From: Hirudo medicinalis
Taxonomy: Eukaryota; Annelida; Clitellata; Hirudinida; Hirudinidae
Reading direction: 5' to 3'
NCBI GenBank assembly: GCA_011800805.1
Contig: MPNW01000263.1
Coordinates: forward strand, 29,167-93,166
DNA: 64,000 nucleotides
A program made the translations under genes and the position numbers. Under the pieces are notes generated by a model. The model was not told where the DNA came from. It did no database searches and was given only the letters and a program-made list of their open reading frames with translations. Every line of letters starts with the position of its first letter. Position 1 is the stretch's first letter. This document shows, piece after piece, positions 1-11,400 of this stretch.

Positions 1-20
1 ATGGATGGATGGATGGGTGG

Positions 21-53
<33 letters not shown>

Positions 54-172
54 CGGATGCATGGATGGATGGATGGATGGACGGACGGACGGATGGATGG
101 ATGGACGGATGGATGGACGGACGGATGGATGGATGGATGGACGGATGGATGGGTGGATGGATCGATGGAGGC
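1..172. repeat. (ATGG)n / ATGGACGG minisatellite
   Basis: Nearly pure tetranucleotide repeat ATGG with interspersed GGAC variants. It opens all three forward frames and gives spurious Met-Asp-Gly-Trp-rich translations. No coding claim is made. The array is cut by the window edge, so its full length is unknown. Confidence 0.95.
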
Positions 173-1155
173 TCACCATACCGTCAGTCAATCGAACCTC
201 ATTTTTCGAAGACTCGATCCGAGCTGGAAATGACGAGAGGAATTCAAATGAATTCCCGGTAGCCAGTCATAATTAGGAATAAATTATGCGGGAAGTTCTG
301 TGGCTGCACCCCGTGAACCCTCTTTCATGTTGCCATAGAAACGTGTCAGAGGACCCGGAGTTTGTCGGTTCGATTCCCAAGCATTCCACGAACTATTAGT
401 GGGGAACTGCTCTTGACGCTTTGATGATCATGCAAATATTATTATAATATTATGTTATCGATGATGATGATGATGATGATGACGACGACGATGATGGTGG
501 TGGTGGTGGTGATGATGATGATGATGATCATCATAACAATAATATTTAAGTGTATCAATAATTTATAATATTAATAATCATCATCGCGTTATAGTTGTAC
601 GATATACATTGGTTGCAGTGTTTCACGTTATAGGCTTGTTGATATTAATTCAACATTATCGTTTAATTAAATCAAACACGGACTTAATACCCTGATAAAG
701 CCCTCCCTGAACCAGCTGACCAAACAAAGCCCCTGCTCATGGGCACCTTGGAGTCTGGTAATTAATCGTAATTAAATTTAATTCCAATTAATCCTTGCCA
801 GGAAATGCTGACACCAAGTGGCACTTCTTGTGCCTTTGGATCCTAGTGTTATTAATAATAATATATAATAATAATAATATTGGTTAATCTAGCCCTAACC
901 ACGTCCGCCGATGGGGGTAGGGGCAAATGCCTAAGGACCCTATATTTCTGTCAGCGGCCCTGACCATAACCATACCCCTACCCTCCCTTTTAGCCCACAT
1001 ATAACCTTTAACCCCTGACCCTAACCTTAACCTAATATCGTGCAGATAATGGCAACTCATGCGATATTACGTTACCATGTAATTAAGAACGATGTGTCCG
1101 CTGACACAAGTGGTCAGTTGGCCGTGCACATCTCCTATACTCAATGCCATGCACT
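173..1155. other. Non-genic stretch with short microsatellites
   Basis: No plausible exon seen. It contains a (GAT)n/(GGT)n tract at about 460-530 and short AT-rich repeats. A degenerate stretch rich in CCCTAACC-like words (about 886-1035) resembles decayed telomere-type sequence but has no regular period. A tRNA B-box-like word (GGTTCGATTCCC, about 370) is isolated. Confidence 0.6.
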
Positions 1156-1159
1156 TGGG

Positions 1160-1182
1160 TTTTGACAGTGACGATGATGATG

Positions 1183-1223
<41 letters not shown>

Positions 1224-1440
1224 TAAAAAATAATAATAATAATGATGATGATAATAATAATAGTAATAATAATGATGATGATAATAATAATAGTAATAAT
1301 AATGATGATGATAATAATAATAGTAATAACAATAATGATGATGATGATAATAATAGTAATAATAATGAAAATATTAATATAATATTAATAAAAAAATAAT
1401 AATAATAGTAAATAATAATATAAAAAAAATAATATAATAA
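1160..1440. repeat. Higher-order AAT/GAT array, about 30-bp period
   Basis: Runs of AAT and GAT triplets form a unit of about 30 bp (AATAATAATGATGATGATAA followed by TAATAATAGT). It repeats about three times between roughly 1240 and 1335 and then degenerates to AT-rich sequence. The Leu/Ser/Tyr-rich reverse-strand ORF here is only the repeat translated. Confidence 0.85.
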
Positions 1441-3000
1441 ATTAATAACTACAAGATACGTTACAACCCATTGAAAAGCAATGATACCAATAATAGAAGG
1501 AGCCACTTGACTGAACAGTCCATTGACCCAATCAGAAGCCAAATAGAACAACTAACTTCCTATAAATATCCTCTTTTGATTTTCCCACTCTCTCTCTCTC
1601 ACTCTCTCGCTATCTTTCTCTCTCAATTATTAATTCTTAAAAATTCTATTTGTGTCTTTGTAATTCCATCCGCCTTCAACATGGCATCAGTGGAGCGGAT
1701 TCCAAGCAGACGATTAAATTAAAGCTTTATTTTTTGGACAGCAAAGCCTTTCATCTCCTAATTTATGGCGTCTGGATCGCCCGCTCGAGTTGAGGGTGAG
1801 CGTAAATTATTGGGCCACACGGATTGGAAATTTAAATTTCACGACGATTTTATTAAATTATTATCATAAATAATTTTGGATAATTTTTTCGTTGTGTTAA
1901 AAAGTTTTATTTTATTTATTTATTTATTTTACGAGCGTGCGCACCACTTTTTTTTTATATTTTTAAAATAATTTTTCAACGTCGCCTTCCTCGACGCCAT
2001 TTTTCCTAGCGGTGTTTGTAAACATCCTGAATATTAGAGATCGCCGGCGAGTTTCGGAACGGTTTTGAGTCGAGTGGTTTGCATGGTTTACGTTTCGATT
2101 GTTGCCAGTCGCTCGAATTTGATCCTCCTGTGTTTTCAATGAACTTGAAATGACGAGATCTTCACATTCTCTACCCCTTCAATGTCGCGAACTTTGAACT
2201 CCACGAAGGCCCAGAAAGTAACCCAACTAAATTTGAAACGGCAATAAACAATGGCCATAAGCGACAAATAAATTAATTACTCTGTTAAATTACACAACAA
2301 AACGTTGTATGTTGAACAATTGTTGAGTGACCTGTTTCATGAAGCAGAAACCGTCCTTAAAGTTTTGAAGTTGACCCAGCGGGAACAGATAATGATGAGA
2401 TAAAGTCAAACGAGGAAGTGTTCGGGAAGTACCCCGATTTGACTGCCGAGGCTTGTCGAAGAATGGTTACTCCGTCCCGGACCAGCCACCAATAACTTCA
2501 TTCACCTGGGGGGTTGCTTTTGTGGTTGAAGGACTGGCCACATTACACCAACTGGGATGTCATTTTACGAAAATATTTCCTAAGATCCTATGGACCGACG
2601 TTTAATTACGAGAACGTGTAACATACACATGTACAAGTTCTGTGTGTTGGGGTATACATTAAAGTCTGTTGCGTAACTAGGTGAGGGGCTTTGGTGCTTC
2701 CAAAGTGGGGTGCCAAAGGCTGGAGGTGTTCACAGTTTCAACCATTTGCGGGAGAATTTAACAAACCCAGAAGGAAGGCATTTTATTAACGGCCTTTCAT
2801 TATTTAAATACATTTATTTATTTATTTATTACAACAACTAGCTTCAACTCTGACTTTATCGTCGAACGATTGCAGGAACACAAACGCAGGAGTCCAAAGA
2901 TATGGCATGAAATTGAATGGAACTGCTTATCGGTGATTATGTTGCAGTGAGTAACTAGCCTGAGAAGCTACTCTCATGCCAGTGCTGCCGATGTTCTTTA
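1441..3000. other. No gene seen
   Basis: AT-rich sequence without a convincing ORF or exon. A CT-rich tract lies at about 1588-1625. Segments at 2020-2550 are of more normal complexity, but I could not match them to a protein or join them with splice sites. Confidence 0.5.
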
Positions 3001-3003
3001 CAG

Positions 3004-3292
3004 TAATGATGATGATGATGATGATGATGGTGACGATGACGACGACGTTGGTGATGATGGTGGTAATGACGTGTAAGTGTAGTGATGGTGATGATGACGT
3101 CGATGATGGTGATGATGACGACGACGACGTTGGTGATGATGGTGGTAATGATATGTAGTGATGATGACGACGACGTTGGTGATGATGGTGGTAATGATAT
3201 GTGGTGATGATGACGACGACGTTGGTGATGATGGTGGTAATGATATGTAGATATGATGACGTTGATGATGGTGATGATGGTGATGCCGATGG
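3004..3292. repeat. GAT-rich array with higher-order unit of about 45-48 bp
   Basis: A GAT/GAC/GGT tract in which a block (GACGACGACGTTGGTGATGA, then TGGTGGTAATGATATGT) recurs at least three times around 3115-3250. The uninterrupted frames on both strands come from the triplet period, not from coding constraint. Confidence 0.85.
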
Positions 3293-3366
3293 TGATCAAT
3301 TAATTAAGGAATTTGAATTTATCAAGCCGACCTGCATTACCAAGCAGCAAAGGGATTTATGTGATA

Positions 3367-3369
3367 GTA

Positions 3370-3413
<44 letters not shown>

Positions 3414-3700
3414 CAAATTTCAGAAATACTTAGCTAATGTTTAGTTATCAATATTTATTTATTTATTTATTTACATGTTTTAATCATTTTATCATTACAA
3501 GTGATAGAAGCAGTAACAATAGCAGACAGGCAAGCCATAGTTGAGTCGAGTAGGGCAGCAAATCATCTTCTGATTGGCTGCCACTCGAATTTGAATGTAA
3601 CCGCCAAGTTGAATAACCACTTGAAATGTTTTTATGGTGCATCGTCGTCGTCATCATCATCATCGTCGTCGTCATCATCATCACCACCATCAGCATCACT

Positions 3701-3732
<32 letters not shown>

Positions 3733-4130
3733 AAATGACGTCGTCGTCGTTATCGTCATCATCAGCATATTTACATTCGATGCGAATCATTTGCTTAGAG
3801 AGGATTTTCAGAGTAATTATTATTATTATTATTATCATTATTATTATTATTGTTATTATTATTGTTGTTATTATTACTAATTAATTACTATTGCTTATTA
3901 TATGCAAGTGATAATACACTTTATACTTGTAATACACAAGTTATTATCAATTATCATTATCTTCATTGCTTTGTAATGTAGTGCCTCTTCGCCGCCAATC
4001 AAGCTTTCTGTCTACCATCATCATCATCGTCATCATCACCACCATCATTGTCGTCGTCATCATCATCATCATCGTCATCGTCACCACCATCATCGTCGTC
4101 ATCGTCATCATCATCATCGGATCATCTTTG
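3367..4130. repeat. Cluster of (ATT)n and (CAT/CGT)n microsatellites
   Basis: Separate tracts occur at about 3367-3405 (ATT), 3643-3735 (CATCAT with CGT), 3815-3875 (ATT) and 4015-4120 (CATCAT with CGT/ACC). Intervening sequence is unique, but no gene is apparent in it. Confidence 0.85.
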
Positions 4131-4198
4131 AAATCAGATCACCTTTCAAACGTGGAACTGGTTTGATTTTAAAATAAATTCTTGCGGACGGATTGTTT

Positions 4199-4316
4199 GT
4201 AGTTGATTAATAATAGAAATAATAATAATTACAATAAGAGTAATAATAATAATAACATATAATCAACAATAAAATTAATAATAGCATGCAATCAATAATA
4301 ATAATAATTGTNAAAA

Positions 4317-4372
<56 letters not shown>

Positions 4373-4840
4373 TAACCACCATCATCTTCATCATCTTCAT
4401 CATCATCATTTGAGATTAATAGAGGTGAAACAGGTATTCTTTTGAAATGGTTTGCCTGCTGTTCACATAAATCTTTCTTTCTTTCTTCTAGAACTTTTAT
4501 TTCCATTTTTGTCGAAACGTGGCATCAGAAAACAATTTTCTAAAAATGATTTTCAATAAGAACAACAAAAAAACACTTTTTGGCGCAAGTGGCTCATAAA
4601 GTGACTTCCTTTGCGCGCCTCGCTTGTACAATTTATTGCCCTTTGGAGTGCGCGCTATAAAAATGTTTCAGAGCATTCCAAAATGTGGCGCCAGGTGATT
4701 AAACCATTCCTCTCTTCGAATGAGATTGCAGCTTAGATGAACCAAATACGAATCTTGCACTGACATTTTGAATTAGCAAATTCGTCGACCGACGAATAAT
4801 CCAGCAATCATCGGCAACAAACGATAGACATAATAATAAC

Positions 4841-4884
<44 letters not shown>

Positions 4885-5145
4885 TAACAACAGTAAATTA
4901 TTATAATAATAATAGTATAAAACAATCAAAAAAATAATATTTATTGCAGAATAAATAATAATGATAATAAGAATTGGGATAATATAATGAAAACAGTATT
5001 AATGAATGATAGCTGAATGAATCCACTGATAGATGGAGGTATGGATGAATGAATGATGATGATGATGATGATGATGATGACGATGACGATGATGTTTATG
5101 TTGTTGATGATGGTAATGATGATAACAATGATAATGATAATACCA
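4199..5145. repeat. AAT/GATAAT and GAT microsatellites, with one N
   Basis: AAT/GATAAT tracts at 4210-4375 include an unresolved base at 4312, then CATCATCTT at 4376-4410. An (AAT)n tract lies at about 4831-4880 and a (GAT)n tract at about 5053-5140. The unique DNA between them (4420-4820) has no ORF I can assign. Confidence 0.8.
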
Positions 5146-5394
5146 GATCTTAACAACAGCAAACCCAACCAACCAAGCAACCAAGCAGCCACATTTTTAT
5201 CCTCATCTTCTCAACAGGAGATGCACGCACCTAACAACCTCATCAACAGCCAATTAGAAGATGAACAATGGATTCAACTCACAATCCACTCTTTCCAATA
5301 CAATGGTGGCGGAGTGCAGACCGAAACAATCCACACCGTTAATAATATCCCTTTTTTGTTTTTCAATATTATGAATTTATTATTGATAGGTTAT

Positions 5395-5525
5395 TGATAA
5401 TAATAATAATAATATTATTATAATCATTATTATGATAATTACTATGTATTATTATATATAACAATATATATATATATAATATTATATAATTTTATAATAT
5501 TATAATATAATGTGTATTGTTATTA

Positions 5526-5577
<52 letters not shown>

Positions 5578-5600
5578 GTGACTGCAGTAGTAGTAGTAAT
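5395..5600. repeat. (ATT)n and AT-dinucleotide tract
   Basis: AAT/ATT triplets, a TATATATA stretch near 5465-5480, then about 50 bp of uninterrupted ATT (about 5520-5575). Confidence 0.9.
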
Positions 5601-5929
5601 TTATAATTATTATTTTCATTTTAAGTTACAATTGCCAAAGTTAATAATGATTATCACCATCAAAATCATCATCGTCATCCCAGATGGATGGAAGAAGAAA
5701 GGATAAAAAAAATCAACAGCATCAATAGTTGATAATTCAGTTTGAAAAATCAAGAAAATTAAAAATTAAGTTTCAAAATCGTTGTTTTTTTTTTAGGTTC
5801 ATCTTCGTGCTCAATAATAGTTAAAAGTCCTCCTAACGAAGCAAACGAGGGAATTACGCTCCGTGAGCTTCTAGTTTCAGTTTCAGTTTCAAAGGAGTGG
5901 AGTGATTCTGAAAAAATTAAACGAAGAGG

Positions 5930-5949
5930 TAGTAGTGATGATACTGTTG

Positions 5950-5981
<32 letters not shown>

Positions 5982-6075
5982 GATGATGACGATGACGATG
6001 GTGATGACGATGATGATGATGACGATGATGATGATGGTGGTGATGAAGATGATGATGATGATGATAATGATTATG
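5930..6075. repeat. (GAT)n microsatellite
   Basis: About 130 bp of GATGATGAT with GAC/GGT interruptions. The poly-Met frame is a translation artefact. Confidence 0.9.
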
Positions 6076-6718
6076 TTGTGCAGTAGAATTTATAAATTTA
6101 AGTAAATATTCAGACGAAAGTAAATTTAAATTGAATATTTATTGGTGAATATTTTTATTGGATGTGAAAAATTATTTTAAAAATATTCGCATAAAGTATG
6201 GGCATCGTCGGATTGAGAGATAAATGTGTCTCGGGTAAATGATATAAATACAGGAAAGTTCGTGCCATGTTTTTTGGTTTTCCACCATTTCCGAGATTAA
6301 TTCGCGAATAAATGCCAAAATATTTTGTGAGATTTTGATTTTTTTTTCAATAATAAATTCTATCTTATTAAAATATATTTATCTCATAAATACGTGAAAT
6401 AACACTCGATGTTCGAAGTGTACACTCAAATACTTCAAAGTATCGTAGCATCTCTGCATCCTCATCAGCCGAAAACACCAGCGCTGATGACGAAGGCACC
6501 CAACCGTGAAACTATTTACAAAAATCCAACCATCAGCGACATCACTCCAGAAGTTCTTGGCGCCAAAATGGATTATTCTAGCAGACGTTTTCAATCGGAG
6601 CTGTGGCTGTTGCTCTCCATCTTTCGACTGCAAAATTTGAGTTCAAAAGGAAATTTCTAGAGGAAGGCAGAGCGAGGGAAGGAAGACATGAGCAGAAGAT
6701 GAAAGAGTATTCACTAGC

Positions 6719-7030
6719 TAATACAAACACGGATACAAACACGAATACGACAAACACAACGACAAACACGGGCACAAACACAAAGACAAACATGAATATA
6801 AATTCAAAGACAAACACGGATACAAACACGAATACATACACAACGACAAACAAGGGTACAAACACAAAGACAATAGCAGCAGCAACAACAATAGCAGCAA
6901 CAACAACAATAGCAGTAACAACAACAATAACAACAACAACAACAATAGCAGCAACAACAACAATAGCAACAACAACAACAATAGCAGCAACAACAACAGC
7001 AGCAACAACAACCAAAAACCGATAATAACG
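6719..7030 (+). repeat. ACAAACACGGAT-type minisatellite passing into (CAA/GCA)n
   Basis: The first half is built from 12-bp words such as ACAAACACGGAT and ACAAACACGAAT. The second half is (CAA)n with AGCAGCAACAACAACAAT periods. The open frames in both directions (Asn-Thr repeats forward, Val/Leu runs reverse) reflect the repeat. The flank at 6400-6700 is unique and could hold a small exon, but nothing recognisable is seen. Confidence 0.85.
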
Positions 7031-7439
7031 ATCAACAATAACGTTGTGAAATCATCCCATCAAAGACCTCCCTCATTATCCCTTTTTCACAATTTCGGCC
7101 GCCCTTGTGTTGGGCGTAGGCCACTTCTGTTTCCAAATTGTTCCAATTTCCATGGACCACCATTGTAGAGAAGACACCACGGCCTAACGGAGGGGTGGCA
7201 AGGCGGGCCACACGACGCGAGCCTCTGGTTCAAATGGACCCCGGAAATTGAATAGTGATTTTTTTGCTTTTCCATTACTAAAATTGACATAATTAACAGG
7301 GGGGTTAACAGGGGGCCTCTTAATTTCGTAAACGGCCCGGGGGCCTCCTCAAAGCTCTGAATGAACCCTGGAAATGATGATACCGGTGGCGGCCCGACGT
7401 TGTCACGATGACAGCAATCTAGTGCATCATCTTAATAAC

Positions 7440-7535
7440 ACTAATAATGATGATAATAACTATAATAATATTGATGATGACGACGACGATGATGATGATG
7501 GTGATGACGACGACGACGAAGACTATGATGATGAC

Positions 7536-7566
<31 letters not shown>

Positions 7567-7610
7567 GTGGAGGTGGTGATGATGATGGTGATGACGACGA
7601 CGATGATGAT

Positions 7611-7648
<38 letters not shown>

Positions 7649-7705
7649 TAATAATAATAATAATAATAACAGCAATAATAATAATAATAATAATAATAAT
7701 ACCTT
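7440..7705. repeat. (GAT/GAC)n followed by (AAT)n
   Basis: About 170 bp of GATGATGAC/GGT triplets then about 85 bp of AAT triplets. The Asp-run then Asn-run ORF is the repeat read in frame. Confidence 0.9.
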
Positions 7706-7859
7706 ATTATGTCTCTCCTTCCGTCGAGTTGGTCCGCTTTATATTCTAAGGCACTCTTATCGACAACTGGTGTAATTGCTTTTTCGTGAGTATGTTTCAC
7801 CGATAAGGACCTCATCAGGCTTTCTTGATATCACCTCGTTTCACAATTAATACCCGTGT

Positions 7860-8145
7860 TGATTGATTGATGGATGGATGGACAAGAAGGTGAGTGAAGG
7901 AATGGGAGGGGCGGATGGATGGATGGACGGATGGACAAATAGATGGATGGATGGATGGACGGACGGACGGGCGGATGGATGGATGGATGGATGGTTGGTT
8001 GAAGGGATGGATGGATGGTTGAAGGGATGGATGAACAAAAAGATGGCTGAATGAATGGTGAAAGGAATAAACGGATGGAGGGAGGGAGGGTGGGATGGAT
8101 GGATTGATGGATGGAAGGAAAGATGATGGATGGATGGTGCAAAGG
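7860..8145. repeat. (ATGG)n minisatellite
   Basis: Degenerate GATGGATGG/GGACGG tetranucleotide array, the same family as the one at the window start, with inserts such as GTTGAAGGGATGG repeated twice near 7990-8030. Confidence 0.9.
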
Positions 8146-8276
8146 ACAAAATTAAATTTATTTGCTTGAAATAGTTGGTGTTTATATGAATATTTATTGT
8201 AGTAATAATAATATTGTTATTATATTTTATAAATTATTAAAATCTAGGACAGAAAATCTTCTTATTATTAATTATA

Positions 8277-8310
<34 letters not shown>

Positions 8311-8724
8311 GTTATTGTTATTCCACAGGTAGAAATGATTTTCTGTGATTTACTTGTTAATTATTTTAAAATAATTTGTTAATTAAAGTTACTAAGAAAA
8401 TAATTTTAATAAAATACGAAGACGTAATGAATTTAGAATTTTATGCCGCTAAAAATGTCACGAATGTCATGAGACATTCCTCGTTACCGAATTCCAGAAA
8501 TTGCTTTATCGCCCAGTCTGGGACCAAAGAATCTTAAATCACCCGCGACGAGCATTGACAACAGATCTATAAATCAGCTTGACGGAAGGCAGCAACAGGT
8601 GGGCAAATGCACCTTAGACAAATAAGTCACTCTTCTCTTGACTAGGGACCACCTAGGCGAAATTAAGGCAATCGCTGTCCTGGACGATAATAGGTCGAAT
8701 AGTACGAAAGAATGTTTGAAATGG

Positions 8725-8788
8725 AGCAAAGAATCTTAGATATGTCTCCTCTCCGGAGCAAAGAATCTTAGATATGTCTCCTCTCCGG
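8725..8788. repeat. Perfect 32-bp tandem duplication
   Basis: A 32-bp unit beginning AGCAAAGAATCTTAGATATG occurs at 8725-8756 and again, without change, at 8757-8788. A third AGCAAAGAA start follows at 8789. A weaker relative (CCAAAGAATCTTA) lies near 8524. No gene was assigned to the surrounding 8330-9120. Confidence 0.9.
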
Positions 8789-9123
8789 AGCAAAGAACAC
8801 GTTAAACATCTTTCCAATCCTTGGACCACCGATAATCTGGATTTGTCGAAAAGTCAAACCAGACCGATTCGACTCTTGTTTTCTTGTCAGAGTTTCATTG
8901 TTAGTACACGTTGCAGTCTTAGAACTGCTTGGGCGTGCGTTCCGATTCTGATCCTCAGCAAGCCATTCACACTCAGCTACTCAGTGACTGCCTTCGAGAG
9001 TCTTTTCTCTGCCTAGTTGAGTAAAAGACTGAATAATATATTTTTAAAAAAACAAAACAAACAATCTTAAAACAATTATCTGTGCATAGAACCTTAGAGT
9101 AATGAGTGTTAATAACAGGAATA

Positions 9124-9166
9124 GATGTAATAATAATAAATAATAACAATAATAATAATAATAATA

Positions 9167-9201
<35 letters not shown>

Positions 9202-9530
9202 ATTAATAATAATATCAATAATAGTAGTAATAATAATAAAATAGTTATAATAATAATAACGACGAAATAGTTTAACAACAGTTTTTGGCTGTAATTTGTG
9301 TTATTATAACATTCCATTAATGTAATTATCATCTTAGTGTTACATTTCATGGGATATTATTATTATTATTGTTATTACTATTATTGTTATTATTATTATT
9401 ACTATTATTATTATTATTGTTATTATTATTAATATTATTATTACTATTATTATTGTTATTATTATTATTATTGTTATTATTGTTGTTATTATTATTATCA
9501 TTATCTTCTTCATGATGTCCATTGACGGCG
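9124..9530. repeat. AAT/GAT and ATT microsatellites
   Basis: AATAATAAT then GATGATGAT (about 9124-9215), AAT again to about 9260, unique DNA, then an ATT-rich tract (9353-9510). Confidence 0.9.
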
Positions 9531-9648
9531 TCTGATCCATTCCCACGCCTCTAACATTCCACTGTCTTTGACTGTGACGAGAGACTCAACTTTGGAATGC
9601 AGCGCCCTGCTACATTTTGTCTCAAAGTGGATGGGGATGCTTGTGCGT

Positions 9649-9750
9649 CACTGTAATTGTCACTGTAATTGTTACTGTAATTGTTACTGTAATTGTTACT
9701 GTAATTGTTATTGTAATTGTTACTGTAATTGTAACTGTAATCGTAATTGC
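9649..9750. repeat. 12-bp minisatellite, unit TGTAATTGTTAC
   Basis: About eight units of TGTAATTGTTAC with one-base variants, ending in CGTAATTGCGG. A frame reads Cys-Asn-Cys-Tyr repeats, but no gene context supports translation. Confidence 0.9.
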
Positions 9751-9882
9751 GGTAGCTGTAGTTATTGTTGGTTTTGTCGTTTGGTTTTGTTGGTTCTACT
9801 CTCTTCTGTCTTTCTACTATTTGTAACTAATGTAACAAATTCTCTTGAATGTGAAGATCTGCATGAGTTCGAATCCCCACTC

Positions 9883-9960
9883 ACTCACTCACTCACTCAC
9901 TCACTCACTCACTCACTCACTCATTCGTGCGCTCTCTTGCTCGTCCGAGCACTCACTCAC
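9883..9960. repeat. (ACTC)n microsatellite
   Basis: About 45 bp of uninterrupted CACTCACTC, then a decayed part to about 9960. It directly follows a B-box-like word (GAGTTCGAATCCCC, about 9867), so it could be the tail of a decayed tRNA-derived element. That link is inference. Confidence 0.8.
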
Positions 9961-10195
9961 ATTACATTGTTGTAACTTCGGCGAGCTGCTGTTGTAAATA
10001 CCAGTCCTAAAACACGGCGACCTAATTACAGTTATCATTGTCACATACATCATCAGCTCACTCACCCATTTCCATCCTCCTCCTCCTCCTCCTCCTCATC
10101 ATCATCATCGTATTGATCCGGACTTTTGGCTTGCTTGGCGCCTGTTCTCCTAAGAGCGTAATTTGCCAAGCAAAGGTTCTTTACTGAAATTTCGA

Positions 10196-10255
10196 TTTCA
10201 CCATAAATGTCACCATAAATTTCACCATAAATTTCACCATAAATTTCACCATAAA
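10196..10255. repeat. 12-bp tandem repeat, unit TTTCACCATAAA
   Basis: Five consecutive 12-bp units (one TGTCACCATAAA variant). A short (CTC)n tract lies just upstream at about 10078-10100. Confidence 0.9.
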
Positions 10256-10862
10256 TCACCACCGGTCGGTAATCGACCTGTAATCGACAGTCTGACGGAA
10301 GAAGTTTTCCTGTGAATTCTTGTCAGTTCTTAACCGACTCGTTAGAATAACGATTATTACGCATGAAATACTCGTAATGTAATATGATGGAATGATAATA
10401 TTATGATATTATACTGTGATTATAATTATTTACAATTATCATGATATTTACGTGACACCTCTTTTCCATAGCATACAATCTCCCCATTAATGTCACCGCC
10501 ATGTTTCTTCAATCAGTGCCAGAGGTTGTCAATCGCATTGTCAATCAACTGACATTTCAACTGCCCTCTCATGTGCAGTTTCTCATCCACTTGCCAGCTT
10601 GCTCACCCCGAACTTTAACCTCCACTCTGACCTTTAACCCGACCCGACCTTATTTTATCGCTAAGAGTTTCCTGCATCAATGACCCGACATGGAAAATGT
10701 GTCGTTGACTCTCAATTCCGGTCGTCGAGAGCGTCACGAACCGCTCGAGCTTCGACCGCCGAGCTGTAATTAAGGATTCCGTCTCAACAGTAATGACTGT
10801 AATCAGGTGAAGACAACAGCAGCATCAGTTAAAAGCGTCCAAGATAAGGATTTATCTTCTCT

Positions 10863-11295
10863 TTAGATGGGTGCTATGTGTTTTTGGTGGTGGTGTGCCC
10901 TGGGCTGTGTGTGAGAGACACCGGAGAGGGGGGGGGTTGTCTTGGTCTCACCCTTTTTGCGCCAGAGCTGAGGTGTGACATGGTAATCGAAGCGCTCTGA
11001 AACCTTGGAATTGAAATACGAAGTCTTATCCAGCAGCTCACCTGAACTCTTGTCCTTGATTTTTGGAGACGAAGGACGAAGCGACCTCGCATTCGAGCAG
11101 CCGTTCGTTAGCGCACTTTCCACCTCTCCAGTCTTCCGTCCTTGTCCGTGACAGGAGATGGAGATGGGAGGAGGAAGCTTCAGCGATGGAATGGTGTCGG
11201 GAAGAAACATCTCCGAAAGGATCGGATACCTCCGAGAAGTTTTGGGCTTCGAGTGTCGACTGCTCTCCACCTGTTGTTTGTGGAATCTCTTCCAC
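10863..11295 (-). CDS. Possible unrecognised coding segment (weak)
   Basis: This region is more GC-rich and of higher complexity than its surroundings. Two reverse-strand frames stay open: one of 135 codons starting at 11270, and one of 85 codons starting at 11295. A good donor (CAG|GTGAGC on the reverse strand) lies near 11041 and could end an exon in either frame. Neither frame resembles a family I know, and the 135-codon frame is simply Ser/Lys/Pro-rich. It could be an exon, a short gene or chance. Confidence 0.2.
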
Positions 11296-11309
11296 GACGT
11301 AGTTTCTTC

Positions 11310-11342
11310 TGCTGCTGTTGTTGTTGTTGTTGTTGTTGGTGG

Positions 11343-11379
<37 letters not shown>

Positions 11380-11400
11380 GATGNATATATATATATAACA
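11310..11400. repeat. (TTG)n microsatellite with N at 11384, then TATATA
   Basis: About 70 bp of GTTGTTGTT followed by one unresolved base and a short AT dinucleotide run. The true length is probably not represented. Confidence 0.9.

Noticed and set aside
360..385. tRNA gene (GGTTCGATTCCC)
   Set aside because: No D or anticodon arm, no acceptor stem and no T-stem pairing. At most a remnant of a tRNA-derived repeat.
1141..9546. Many long ORFs of Leu, Ile, Tyr, Asp, His, Ser or Met runs on both strands
   Set aside because: They are (AAT)n, (GAT)n, (CAA)n or ATGG arrays read in frame. All frames of a pure triplet array without stops are open, and no conserved sequence or splice context supports translation.
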